Shown here piece by piece: positions 1 to 8,260 of a stretch of 64,000 bases of DNA. Location of the stretch: positions 28,816-92,815 of the forward strand of contig CACJVE010000002.1 in NCBI GenBank assembly GCA_902596775.1, read 5' to 3'. How positions within the stretch are numbered: the stretch's first letter is position 1; each line of letters starts with the position of its first letter. The DNA is from an uncultured SAR92 cluster bacterium (lineage in GTDB: Bacteria > Pseudomonadota > Gammaproteobacteria > Pseudomonadales > Porticoccaceae). Position numbers and translations under genes: made by a program. Below the pieces are notes generated by a model. It made no database searches, was not told the DNA's origin, and saw only the letters and a program-made list of their open reading frames with translations.

Positions 1-56
1 ACATACAAATCGGAAACATGTCGATCTATCCATTTTCGATTTTTAGATTTCGCCAT
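1..56 (-). CDS. rlmE: 23S rRNA 2'-O-methyltransferase RlmE (FtsJ), N-terminal fragment
   Basis: Only the first 18 codons are in the window; the gene runs off the left edge. The translated start reads MAKSKNRKWIDRHVSDLYV, which matches the RlmE/RrmJ opening (basic tail, then a W-x-x-x-H-x-S-D-x-Y-V block). The family methylates U2552 of 23S rRNA. Placement divergent from yhbY across a 37-bp gap is the classic gammaproteobacterial arrangement and supports the call strongly despite the short fragment. Confidence 0.8.
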   Translation of the reverse strand, partial: MAKSKNRKWIDRHVSDLY

Positions 57-93
57 AGGTTTCTTCTAGAAAAAATACACATTAACAACTAAT

Positions 94-423
94 ATGAGCA
101 ATATTATGAATAACTCAAGCATATCAAAAAAATACCTCCGAGGCTTGGGACACCATCTAAAGCCTATCATACATATTTCGAAAAATGGATTAAGCGAAAC
201 TATTGAATCTGAGATAGAAGAAGCTCTTGTCCGCCATGAGTTAATCAAAATTAAAATTTCTTCACATTCTAGAATTGAAAAGTCAAAATTGTGCAAGCAA
301 ATATGCGAGAAAAATGAAGCTATGCTAGTTCAATTGGTGGGTAATGTTTTGGTGCTATTTAAATCAGCAAGTAATCCGAATCCAAATTTATCCAATCTTC
401 TAAGAAATAAAGCACTTTTTTAA
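94..423 (+). CDS. yhbY: YhbY family RNA-binding protein (CRM domain)
   Basis: A 109-residue protein with the single CRM fold typical of YhbY: LRGLGHHLKPIIHISKNGL near the N-terminus and HELIKIKI in the middle. Family members bind pre-50S ribosomal particles and help assembly of the large subunit. It is about ten residues longer than E. coli YhbY; a second in-frame Met at codon 5 could be the true start, and neither has a clear Shine-Dalgarno. It is divergent from rlmE, as in many gammaproteobacteria. Confidence 0.9.
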   Translation: MSNIMNNSSISKKYLRGLGHHLKPIIHISKNGLSETIESEIEEALVRHELIKIKISSHSRIEKSKLCKQICEKNEAMLVQLVGNVLVLFKSASNPNPNLSNLLRNKALF

Positions 424-441
424 GATAAGGTTATCATCGCA

Positions 442-1539
442 ATGAACTTACCTAAAAACTTAAAAAATTATTTAGCCTTCACTTTCCAGCCCGCTTTGAT
501 AGGAATAACTGTCGCAATTTTAATAATTCTTATCGTTCCTGAAATATCTTTTAACAACAGAAAAGTATCTGTCATCGAGATAGAAAAACTAGTTAACGAC
601 AAAGTTCAAGAAAAATTGTCGGAGCATATGTCATATTCTAATGCAGTAGCAGCCGCTGCTCCAAGTGTTGTAAATATATATAGCCTTAATGATTCAAATA
701 ATAGAACGTTAAAAACATCCCTTGGATCGGGTGTAATAATGCAAACTAACGGTATCATAGTTACCAATTTCCATGTAATTAAAGATGCTCTAAAGATCAA
801 AGTTCTATTACATGACGGAAGAGAGAGTCCAGCCGACGTGATCGGATGGGATGAAGAAATAGACTTGGCAATTCTGCAAATCAATCTTAATTCCTTGACC
901 GCAATACGCTCGGGAGATCCAAGCAAAGCCAGTGTCGGTGATATTGTATTAGCGATTGGAAATCCTAGAGGAATTGGTCAAGCTGTCACTCAAGGCATCA
1001 TTAGTGCGATAGGGATTAATGGCCTCAGACTTAATGTATTAGAGAACTTTATCCAAACGGATGCCGCGATAAATGAAGGTAGTTCAGGAGGCGCGCTTGT
1101 GGATCTCACCGGCAAACTCATAGGAATAAATACGGCCTCGTTAAATGGAAATGGTGCATCAGGAATAGGATTTGCCATACCAGTTGATGAAGTTGTTAAA
1201 GTGACCTCAGATATTATTAAATATGGGAGGGTAATTCGTGGTTGGCTTGGGATTGGTGCTGATCTTGTTACAATTACAAGATCGAAAAGAACAGAAGTAG
1301 GATCTAACCTAGGCTTTATAATTTCCGAAATAATCTCAGATAGCCCCGCTGCAAAGGCAGGTCTTCAAACTGGTGACATCATACTTTCGATCGATGGTAA
1401 TCCGATAATAAACCCTGAGCAAAGCATCTCACAGATCATCAATGTTGCTCCTGGACAACCAGTCTTACTTAAAATTTTAAGCGGAGACAACATTACTCAG
1501 TTGACAGTGTACTCGGGTGATCGAGCTTTGAAACGCTGA
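442..1539 (+). CDS. degS: DegS-type periplasmic serine protease, membrane-anchored, one PDZ domain
   Basis: A 365-residue HtrA-family protease. One membrane anchor (residues about 18-33) replaces a cleavable signal. The trypsin-like domain shows the triad His111 (TNFH), Asp141 (EIDLAI) and Ser215 (NEGSSGGA). One C-terminal PDZ domain covers roughly 270-355. The anchor, single PDZ and length match DegS, which cuts the anti-sigma factor RseA to start the sigmaE envelope-stress response; two-PDZ DegP/DegQ are longer. The role is inferred from architecture; rseA is not in the window. It converges with murA, with 16 bp between stop codons. Confidence 0.88.
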   Translation: MNLPKNLKNYLAFTFQPALIGITVAILIILIVPEISFNNRKVSVIEIEKLVNDKVQEKLSEHMSYSNAVAAAAPSVVNIYSLNDSNNRTLKTSLGSGVIMQTNGIIVTNFHVIKDALKIKVLLHDGRESPADVIGWDEEIDLAILQINLNSLTAIRSGDPSKASVGDIVLAIGNPRGIGQAVTQGIISAIGINGLRLNVLENFIQTDAAINEGSSGGALVDLTGKLIGINTASLNGNGASGIGFAIPVDEVVKVTSDIIKYGRVIRGWLGIGADLVTITRSKRTEVGSNLGFIISEIISDSPAAKAGLQTGDIILSIDGNPIINPEQSISQIINVAPGQPVLLKILSGDNITQLTVYSGDRALKR

Positions 1540-1555
1540 ATAATTCATTCTTAAA

Positions 1556-2812
1556 CTAAATCCTCACAATATCAGCACCCAAAGATGCAAGCTTTAAATC
1601 AATATTTTCATAACCTCTATCGGTGTGCTCCATGCCAAAAACTGTAGTTTTGCCACTTGCAACCAAACCTGCAATTATTAGAGCTGCTGATGCCCGCAAG
1701 TCAGAGGCCATTACCTCTGCTCCATAAAGATTCTGGATTCCAACAACTCGCGCAATATTATCTTTTACCGAGATGTCGGCACCCATTCTTTTTAACTCCT
1801 GCACATGCATAAACCTATTTTCAAAGATTGTTTCCTCTAAAAAACAGGTACCTACAGAAATAGTGCTTAATGCCGTGAATAAAGCTTGCATATCTGTGGG
1901 CAACCCCGGATAGGGTGCGGTCTTTATGTCAACGGCCTTTGACTTCTTACCTGACATTTCTATCAGAATTGAATTTCTGTTGCTTGTAATCCTCGCTCCT
2001 GTATCTCTCAATTTTTTCATCACCGCGTACAAGTGCGAAGGATCTGCATTCGCTAGTTTAATTCGACCTCCCGTAGCTGTGACGGCAGTCATAAAAGTAC
2101 CCGCCTCGATTCTATCTGGTATAACCCTATGAAATCCGCCTGAGAGGGTCTTAACCCCTTCGATTACGAGCTTGGAGCTACCCAAACCTTTTACTTTAGC
2201 GCCCCAGCGAATTAAGCATTCTCCCAGATCGACAATTTCAGGTTCTCTCGCGGCATTGTGAATTACCGTTTGCCCACGAGCCAAACAAGCCGCCATCATG
2301 AGGTTTTCGGTGGCACCGACAGAGACCGAATCATGATATATTTCTGCCCCACGCAATTGACCCACGCATTCAGCACGAATATATCCATGTTCAATGTTGA
2401 TGCTCGCACCCATCGCTCGTAGCCCTTCTAAATGCATATCAACAGAACGGTTACCAATTGCACAACCACCAGGGAAAGACACATTAGCTTGCCCAAACCT
2501 TGCCAAAAGTGGACCTAGCACTAAAATTGACGCCCGCATTTTCTTAACAAGGTGGTAAGGTGCTGTATGACTGGTCAGGTTTGCAGCATTTAGTTCAATA
2601 GAGTGATCGTCTGTTCTGCTTACGTTAACACCCATCGCTGCAAGAAGATCAATGAGAGTTTCGACATCTTGCAATTTAGGTACATTTGATACTGACACTA
2701 ATCCTTCAGCTAGCAGAGAAGCTGATAAAATCGGCAGTGCTGCATTTTTGGAACCCGATATACTGACTTCGCCATTTAATTGCTTTCCTCCATTAATGAC
2801 CAATTTGCTCAC
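1556..2812 (-). CDS. murA: UDP-N-acetylglucosamine 1-carboxyvinyltransferase MurA
   Basis: A full-length 418-residue MurA, the first committed enzyme of peptidoglycan synthesis, transferring enolpyruvate from PEP to UDP-GlcNAc in the cytoplasm. Visible landmarks are Lys22-Asn23 in SKNAALPIL, Arg93, and catalytic Cys117 in FPGGCAIGNR; the Cys means it should be fosfomycin-sensitive. It starts at GTG behind GAGGTT. It follows ibaG in the conserved mlaC-ibaG-murA order on the minus strand. Confidence 0.97.
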   Translation of the reverse strand: MSKLVINGGKQLNGEVSISGSKNAALPILSASLLAEGLVSVSNVPKLQDVETLIDLLAAMGVNVSRTDDHSIELNAANLTSHTAPYHLVKKMRASILVLGPLLARFGQANVSFPGGCAIGNRSVDMHLEGLRAMGASINIEHGYIRAECVGQLRGAEIYHDSVSVGATENLMMAACLARGQTVIHNAAREPEIVDLGECLIRWGAKVKGLGSSKLVIEGVKTLSGGFHRVIPDRIEAGTFMTAVTATGGRIKLANADPSHLYAVMKKLRDTGARITSNRNSILIEMSGKKSKAVDIKTAPYPGLPTDMQALFTALSTISVGTCFLEETIFENRFMHVQELKRMGADISVKDNIARVVGIQNLYGAEVMASDLRASAALIIAGLVASGKTTVFGMEHTDRGYENIDLKLASLGADIVRI

Positions 2813-2843
2813 GAGAACCTCATCATTAGTGCTTTATTTTACG

Positions 2844-3086
2844 TCACAATTGACTATTTTTACGCTCACAAACTGTATTTAAATGGAAATCCAAAGCATG
2901 TATTGCACCACTTGAGATTTGATCTGTAAGACATGAGTACACAAATTGTTGGCGTTTCAATTTGGTAAGATTTTCAAACTTATCACTAACTATGGAGACT
3001 GTAAAATAGCTATTTTCGCCATCCACCGCAATCAAATCACCTGGAAATGCAGGTTTGAGTATTTTCGCTACCTCGTCTTTATCCAT
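2844..3086 (-). CDS. ibaG: BolA/IbaG family protein
   Basis: An 80-residue BolA-fold protein. It has the family pattern: FPGDLIAVDGENSYFTVSIVSDKF, then LTKLKRQQFVYSCL, then a C-terminal AIHALDFHLNT helix/strand. BolA/IbaG proteins pair with monothiol glutaredoxins and bind Fe-S clusters. The position between mlaC and murA is the standard one for ibaG (yrbA), which separates it from bolA proper. The Fe-S link is family knowledge, not seen here. Confidence 0.88.
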   Translation of the reverse strand: MDKDEVAKILKPAFPGDLIAVDGENSYFTVSIVSDKFENLTKLKRQQFVYSCLTDQISSGAIHALDFHLNTVCERKNSQL

Positions 3087-3113
3087 AAAATTCCAACTAT
3101 TACAAGCAGTGAC

Positions 3114-3791
3114 TCATAACCAACTATCGATAACTTTACTCAAGTTTCCTGAATGCCGAGTAATTGAATTTCGAAATTGACTCGCAAAAGTCTTTGTCAA
3201 ATCAATGCCATTTAATGAGACATTAACAATTGTCCAGGTTTTATCAGATCTTTTTCTTACCATCATATATTGCAAAGGATATGAAGAATTTCCATCTTGA
3301 ATCTCTTGTTTTACAATCACTCTCCCAGTATCAGATAAATTTTGACGATTAAGAATGACAATTTTCTCGTTGCTGTATGCCATTAGACCTCTCCCATATG
3401 ACTCGATTAGGCCTCTTCTGAACACATCTAAAAAACTTTTTCTCAACTCTGGATCAACCTTGCCATAACTAGAACCCATGACCCTTTTCGCTACAAAATT
3501 AAACTCCACAAAATCTCCCAGCAAGTTATTTAATGATAAAAAATAATCCTCCTCGTTTTCAGGATAATTGCTCCGATGAAAGTCAATAATAATTAAAAGT
3601 TGATTTGTCATTTCCTCAACAGTATCAAATGGATTTTGTCTGAAGTTATCGCTTCCTATATTGATGGCTAGGAGTTGAGAGCTATTGCCGATGAGCAACA
3701 CAGAAAGGATAAAAAAATGGATGCCAATCACCCTCTGCTTTAAATACTTATTTTCCATAAAAGATCTCAATATAAACTTTATTACTGACAT
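3114..3791 (-). CDS. mlaC: MlaC-like periplasmic phospholipid-binding protein
   Basis: A 225-residue protein with an N-terminal signal segment (about residues 20-42) and an MlaC/Ttg2D domain: GDFVEFNFVAKRVMGSSYGKVDPELRKSF-type sequence followed by the beta-rich QEIQDGNSSYPLQYMMVRK region. MlaC shuttles phospholipids between the outer-membrane MlaA complex and the inner-membrane MlaFEDB transporter. Met12 is an alternative start, giving a more usual signal peptide. The partners mlaF, mlaE, mlaD and mlaB, normally on either side, are absent here: the next gene upstream is the divergent caxA and downstream is ibaG. Confidence 0.85.
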   Translation of the reverse strand: MSVIKFILRSFMENKYLKQRVIGIHFFILSVLLIGNSSQLLAINIGSDNFRQNPFDTVEEMTNQLLIIIDFHRSNYPENEEDYFLSLNNLLGDFVEFNFVAKRVMGSSYGKVDPELRKSFLDVFRRGLIESYGRGLMAYSNEKIVILNRQNLSDTGRVIVKQEIQDGNSSYPLQYMMVRKRSDKTWTIVNVSLNGIDLTKTFASQFRNSITRHSGNLSKVIDSWL

Positions 3792-3857
3792 TTCAATTCT
3801 ATCACTATAACATTCTTTAATTACTAAAAAAGAGGGCGCACACTACCCACCCTTTCT

Positions 3858-4835
3858 ATGGATACTGTTATTCAAATCCTAATTCTCTTAGCTAGCATTT
3901 CTCTGCTAATTTGGGGCGCTACAAAATTTATTGATGGAAGCATCGTTATATCGAATGCCCTCGGAGTCCCAAAGATTGTAATCGGGATGACTATCGTTTC
4001 GCTTGGCACATCAGCACCGGAAATTTTAGTCTCTATTAATGCAGCCCTTAATGATTCAACTCAACTTGCAGTTGGGAACGCTATCGGATCAAATATCGCA
4101 AATGTTGGTTTGGTGCTAGGACTGACCGCATGTATCAGCAAAGTACCAATTAATGCTTCTCTTCTCGAAAAAGAGATACCGATTCTCGCTATTGTTAGTT
4201 TTCTGGCGGGGCTTTGCTTGTATGATAATATTTTGGGTTTAGTTGAAAGTGCTATACTTTTTTTAACTTTTATACCGATCACGTTATTTTTAGTTTCAAA
4301 ATACAAATTTGATACTGGAAAATCAGTTAAAAAAGAATTGGGAAATCTCTCTTTTGAGCACTCTGAATTAAAGTCATCATTTCTTTGGTTTTTTTTAGGG
4401 CTTGTAGCTCTCCTTATTGGCTCTGAGTTCACCGTCAAAAGTGCTCAATCTATCGCCATGATGTTTGGAATAAGTGAGCTTCTGATCGGAGCAACAATAC
4501 TAGCGCTAGGAACCAGCCTTCCAGAATTGGCAGCATCAATCACAAGCGCCGTGAAAAAAAATCATGACATTGCTATTGGAAATATTATTGGATCTAACAT
4601 TTTTAATATTGTTTTAGTAATGTCTATTGCGGGTATTATTTCTCCAACTCAACTTCCAAATGCTGTGTTTGATAGGGACTTTTTTTGCATGGCTATATTA
4701 ACAGCATATTTGATTGGCATTATTGTCCATAAATTAAAATTTAAGGACACAACACAAGGGCGTGCTATTGGTAAATTAGAAGGAATGCTTTTTCTTGCTA
4801 TGTACTTATTCTATTATGTCGTGATTTTCTTTTAA
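3858..4835 (+). CDS. yrbG: Calcium/sodium antiporter (CaxA/YrbG family)
   Basis: A 325-residue inner-membrane K+-dependent Na+/Ca2+ exchanger-type protein. It holds the two inverted alpha repeats of the family: GMTIVSLGTSAPEILVSI (about residues 43-60) with GNAIGSNIANVGLVLG, and GATILALGTSLPELAASI (about 211-228) with GNIIGSNIFNIVLVMS. About ten hydrophobic segments are visible. It is the first gene of the caxA-kdsD-kdsC-lptCAB run, exactly where yrbG sits in enterobacteria. Confidence 0.93.
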   Translation: MDTVIQILILLASISLLIWGATKFIDGSIVISNALGVPKIVIGMTIVSLGTSAPEILVSINAALNDSTQLAVGNAIGSNIANVGLVLGLTACISKVPINASLLEKEIPILAIVSFLAGLCLYDNILGLVESAILFLTFIPITLFLVSKYKFDTGKSVKKELGNLSFEHSELKSSFLWFFLGLVALLIGSEFTVKSAQSIAMMFGISELLIGATILALGTSLPELAASITSAVKKNHDIAIGNIIGSNIFNIVLVMSIAGIISPTQLPNAVFDRDFFCMAILTAYLIGIIVHKLKFKDTTQGRAIGKLEGMLFLAMYLFYYVVIFF

Positions 4836-4868
4836 ATTACTTGAGACCACGAATCAAAATTAAAAAAA

Positions 4869-5843
4869 GTGAATGAAATGCATAATTATGTTTTATCTGC
4901 AAAACGAACGATCAAAAAAGAATACGATGCTCTAGAGTATTTGAGACAGAGTATTAATGGCTCGTTCATCGAGGCATGCGATCTTATACTCAACGTAAAA
5001 GGAAGAACGGTTGTCACTGGTATGGGGAAATCAGGACATGTCGCTAAAAAAATTTCTGCAACTCTCTCAAGTACTGGAACTCCATCATTCTTTCTTCATC
5101 CTGGGGAGGCCAATCATGGAGATCTTGGAGCACTTTCAGAAGGAGATCTTCTGATAGCAATATCTAACTCAGGCTCCACCTCAGAAATAATATCTTTTTT
5201 ACCTAGCTTAAAAAGATTAGGTGTACCGATAATTAGTATTTGTGGAGACAAATCATCTGAACTTGCAACCTATTCTGATGTAAATCTAGACATCCTAGGA
5301 TTAGACGAGGCTTGTCCTCTCAATCTAGCTCCAACTACAAGTACTACGCTGTCTCTGGTGCTTGGAGATGCAATTGCAATAGCACTTCTTGAAGCCCGTG
5401 GATTTAGTGAGAAAGACTTTTCTCTGTCTCATCCAGTTGGAGCTTTGGGAAGAAAACTAACACTCACAGTGGCTGAACTGATGTATACACTCGATCAAAT
5501 CCCAAAGGTTTTAGCTCATCAAACTATTCGTGACGGTATTCTAGAAATGAATTTGAAAGGCTTGGGAATGACTTTAGTAGTATCCCAAAATAATGCGCTA
5601 CTTGGTATTTTTACTGATGGAGACCTTAGAAGAGCTATTGACTCTGAATATCATCTCAAAAGCACTCAAATTGAGAACGTGATGTCAAAAAAACCGAAAA
5701 TAATATCAAGTGACACTCTTGCATCTGATGCACTTAGAATAATGCATCAATCAAAAATAACATCACTTGTCGTCTCTGAGAATGAGCAAATCTTTGGTGT
5801 GGTTCATCTTCATGATATTTTGAAAACTGGTTTAAAAAAATGA
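4869..5843 (+). CDS. kdsD: D-arabinose 5-phosphate isomerase KdsD
   Basis: A 324-residue enzyme interconverting D-ribulose 5-phosphate and D-arabinose 5-phosphate, the first step of Kdo synthesis for LPS. The N-terminal SIS domain shows VVTGMGKSGHVAKKISATLSSTG, HPGEANHGDLG and AISNSGSTSEI; the C-terminal half has two CBS repeats (from about residue 205). The start may be GTG (given) or the in-frame ATG three codons on. Its end overlaps kdsC by 4 bp, so the two are translationally coupled. Confidence 0.95.
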   Translation: MNEMHNYVLSAKRTIKKEYDALEYLRQSINGSFIEACDLILNVKGRTVVTGMGKSGHVAKKISATLSSTGTPSFFLHPGEANHGDLGALSEGDLLIAISNSGSTSEIISFLPSLKRLGVPIISICGDKSSELATYSDVNLDILGLDEACPLNLAPTTSTTLSLVLGDAIAIALLEARGFSEKDFSLSHPVGALGRKLTLTVAELMYTLDQIPKVLAHQTIRDGILEMNLKGLGMTLVVSQNNALLGIFTDGDLRRAIDSEYHLKSTQIENVMSKKPKIISSDTLASDALRIMHQSKITSLVVSENEQIFGVVHLHDILKTGLKK

Positions 5844-6373
5844 AACTAGTCCCCGACAGTGTTGTAAATGCTGCTAAAAAAATAAAATATTTATTTCTTG
5901 ATGTAGATGGTGTTCTTACAGATGGAAAATTATATTTCAGTGATCGTGGCGAAGAACTTAAAGCATTTAACATAAAAGATGGTTTAGGCATTAAATTGCT
6001 AAAAATAAACAATATAGGAGCTGGTATTATTACTGCGAGACAAGCAGAATCTGTTAATCATCGCGCAAGGGAGCTTAAATTAGATCCTGTGTTTCAAGGC
6101 TCGGGGGATAAAGCAGAAACATTAAAGAAGTTTTTAAAAGCAAAATCAATTTCACTGAGTGAAGTAGCGTATCTTGGCGATGATCTCCCGGATTTACACG
6201 TTATTAAAATGGTAGGACTTGGAGTTTGTGTTGCGAATTCACCTTCAATTTTGATTGAATCTGCTGATTGGCAAGTAAAGAGCAACGGTGGAGAGGGAGC
6301 TGTGAGGGAACTAGCGGAGCTTATTTTACAATCACAAAATAAATTGAACTCGTCGATCGAGAAATATTTATGA
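5840..6373 (+). CDS. kdsC: 3-deoxy-D-manno-octulosonate 8-phosphate phosphatase KdsC
   Basis: A 177-residue HAD-superfamily phosphatase, releasing Kdo from Kdo 8-phosphate. Motif I is LFLDVDGVLTDGKLYFS (nucleophile in DVDGV), with GIITAR as motif II and YLGDDLPDL as motif IV. It is a cap-less, tetramer-forming subclass of the usual length. It overlaps kdsD at its start and lptC at its end (ATGA), showing a tightly packed operon. Confidence 0.95.
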   Translation: MKLVPDSVVNAAKKIKYLFLDVDGVLTDGKLYFSDRGEELKAFNIKDGLGIKLLKINNIGAGIITARQAESVNHRARELKLDPVFQGSGDKAETLKKFLKAKSISLSEVAYLGDDLPDLHVIKMVGLGVCVANSPSILIESADWQVKSNGGEGAVRELAELILQSQNKLNSSIEKYL

Positions 6374-6945
6374 TTCGTCAAATATTTTTTGTATCCGTGT
6401 CATTGCTAATGCTTGGCTGGTTTCTGATAGTTTGGGACTCCCCACCCGAATCATTTTTACAACAAAAAAATAAAAAAATATTCACTCAGGACAGTATCGA
6501 AAGCTTTATGACAAATTCTGAGACACAGATTTATTCTAATAATGGGGAAAAAATGCTTACTCTAAAAGCAACAAAGCTAGAATCACTGGAGGGAGAAAAA
6601 ATTTTAACTCTCTATGAACCGCGAGCACTTGGGTCAAGCCATAATGAATCTTTTGAAATTTCAAGCTTTTCACTGTCCTCTAAAAAAGGCACTTTTGATC
6701 CTGAGAAAGGAGATCTAAAGCTATTTAATTCAGTTGAAGGTATTCTCCAAACCAGCACTGGCCAAAGAAATCTTTCATCATCATCGATAAACTACAACAT
6801 TCCTACAATGGCTCTGTCTAGTCAAAACCGCTTTAATCTGCAAGAAGAAAATCATGAAATTACTGGCGAAAAATTTTTAATTGACCTTAAAAACAACAAC
6901 ACAATACTGTTTTCCAAAATTAGTGCGACTTATTATGCGGATTAA
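6370..6945 (+). CDS. lptC: LPS export protein LptC
   Basis: A 191-residue bitopic inner-membrane protein with one N-terminal transmembrane helix (about residues 5-22) followed by a periplasmic beta-jellyroll of repeats such as TNSETQIYSNNGEKMLTLKA. It links LptB2FG to the LptA bridge. Sequence identity in this family is low; the assignment rests on length, topology and the position between kdsC and lptA. The reading frame overlaps lptA by 11 bp. Confidence 0.88.
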   Translation: MIRQIFFVSVSLLMLGWFLIVWDSPPESFLQQKNKKIFTQDSIESFMTNSETQIYSNNGEKMLTLKATKLESLEGEKILTLYEPRALGSSHNESFEISSFSLSSKKGTFDPEKGDLKLFNSVEGILQTSTGQRNLSSSSINYNIPTMALSSQNRFNLQEENHEITGEKFLIDLKNNNTILFSKISATYYAD

Positions 6946-7435
6946 AACTTTTTTAATAGCATTTTTTTTGATTATCTCTATTGGCAAAGCTGCAGGCGAA
7001 ACAAGTTCTAGAAACATCATATCGGTTAATGCAGATTATGCAGAGAGAAGTGAAAAAACTGGTTACACTATGTATCGGGGTAATGTAGAAATTTCGCAAG
7101 GAAATCTGCTAATTAAAGCGGATCAAATTCAGATTTTTTATGCTGAGGGAAGTGCAAAGTCGATTGTTTGCGAGGGATTGCCATCTACACTTGAATATGA
7201 AGCTTCAGATCAAACTTTGATTAAAGCTGAAGCAAACAACCTAGCTTACTCAGTCGATAAGAACATTGTCGATCTTAAAAATAATGCCACGCTTCAGAAT
7301 AATGGGACAGTTATACGCGGAGACTCTATAACATACGACCTTACCTTGGATACTTGGCAAGCGAAAGGTGGAGATAAAGACGAGCAAAACAGGATTCAAC
7401 TGTTGATTCCAGCAATAGGGACTCCAGGACTCTGA
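6935..7435 (+). CDS. lptA: LPS transport periplasmic bridge protein LptA
   Basis: The start chosen is the ATG of [21 protein letters not shown], which gives a clean signal peptide cut near residue 21; an upstream in-frame start would spoil it. The mature part is an OstA/LptA_N domain ([17 protein letters not shown] opening, [19 protein letters not shown]), the beta-jellyroll that forms the trans-periplasmic LPS slide. The product is 166 residues. The start lies inside the last codons of lptC, so the two are coupled. Confidence 0.92.
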   Translation: MRIKTFLIAFFLIISIGKAAGETSSRNIISVNADYAERSEKTGYTMYRGNVEISQGNLLIKADQIQIFYAEGSAKSIVCEGLPSTLEYEASDQTLIKAEANNLAYSVDKNIVDLKNNATLQNNGTVIRGDSITYDLTLDTWQAKGGDKDEQNRIQLLIPAIGTPGL

Positions 7436-7461
7436 TAATTTTAAGGGTTTACTACTATAAG

Positions 7462-8181
7462 ATGCTTAAAGCCGAAAATTTAAAAAAAACTTACAAAGCA
7501 AAATCTGTGATCAATGATATCTCTCTCTCAGTCAAACATGGGGAGATTGTTGGTTTGCTAGGTCCCAATGGAGCTGGTAAGACTACGTGTTTTTACTTGA
7601 TCCTGGGACTTGTGAATCAAAATAGCGGGAAAGTTTCAATTGATGGAGATGATTTAACTCGATTACCAATCCATGGCAGAGCAAGAAAGGGAGTGGGATA
7701 TTTACCTCAGGATCCCTCAATTTTTAAGAATCTTAATGTGGAGGAAAATATCCTTGCAGTTATTGAGACACAAAAATCAATACCGCCGAAAGAGAGGATA
7801 GATCTTCTAGAAAATCTCTTGGTAGAGTTTAATATTATCCATATCAGAAAATCACTAGGTATAACCCTATCTGGTGGAGAGCGTAGGCGAGTTGAAATCG
7901 CAAGAGCGCTTGCTTCCAACCCAAAGTTTATTTTGTTAGATGAGCCATTTGCTGGTGTTGACCCGATATCGGTGAATGATATAAAAAAAGTGATTAATCA
8001 ACTAAAAAATAGAGGTATTGGAATATTGATCACAGATCATAACGTCAGAGAAACGCTCGATATATGCGAGAGAGCATATATTATTGGAGAAGGCAGGGTA
8101 ATAGCTGAGGGTACAAGCGACGAAATTTTAAATAATAAAAAAGTAAAGGAAATTTATTTAGGTGAGAATTTCATAATATAA
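7462..8181 (+). CDS. lptB: LPS export ABC transporter ATPase LptB
   Basis: A 239-residue ABC ATPase that powers LPS extraction with LptFG. Walker A is GPNGAGKTT (about residues 36-44), the signature is LSGGERRR, Walker B is [13 protein letters not shown] and the switch His is in [10 protein letters not shown]. The ITDHNVRE block and a Y-G/S-rich C-terminus ([10 protein letters not shown]) are typical of LptB. It lies 26 bp after lptA and before rpoN, as in E. coli. lptF and lptG are not in the window. Confidence 0.97.
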   Translation: MLKAENLKKTYKAKSVINDISLSVKHGEIVGLLGPNGAGKTTCFYLILGLVNQNSGKVSIDGDDLTRLPIHGRARKGVGYLPQDPSIFKNLNVEENILAVIETQKSIPPKERIDLLENLLVEFNIIHIRKSLGITLSGGERRRVEIARALASNPKFILLDEPFAGVDPISVNDIKKVINQLKNRGIGILITDHNVRETLDICERAYIIGEGRVIAEGTSDEILNNKKVKEIYLGENFII

Positions 8182-8221
8182 AGAGCATACAATTATTGAA
8201 AAGTTGCCTACTAACTCTATA

Positions 8222-8237
8222 TGGCATTAAAATTGCT
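8222..8237 (+). promoter_or_regulatory. Sigma54-type -24/-12 promoter upstream of rpoN
   Basis: TGGCATTAAAATTGCT has the GG and GC dinucleotides at the exact sigma54 spacing (consensus TGGCAC-N5-TTGCW). The -12 GC is about 25 bp before the rpoN ATG. It would make RpoN drive its own transcription. This is a motif match only; no enhancer-binding site was identified. Confidence 0.5.
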
Positions 8238-8260
8238 TACTTAATATCTAGAGTTCAATT

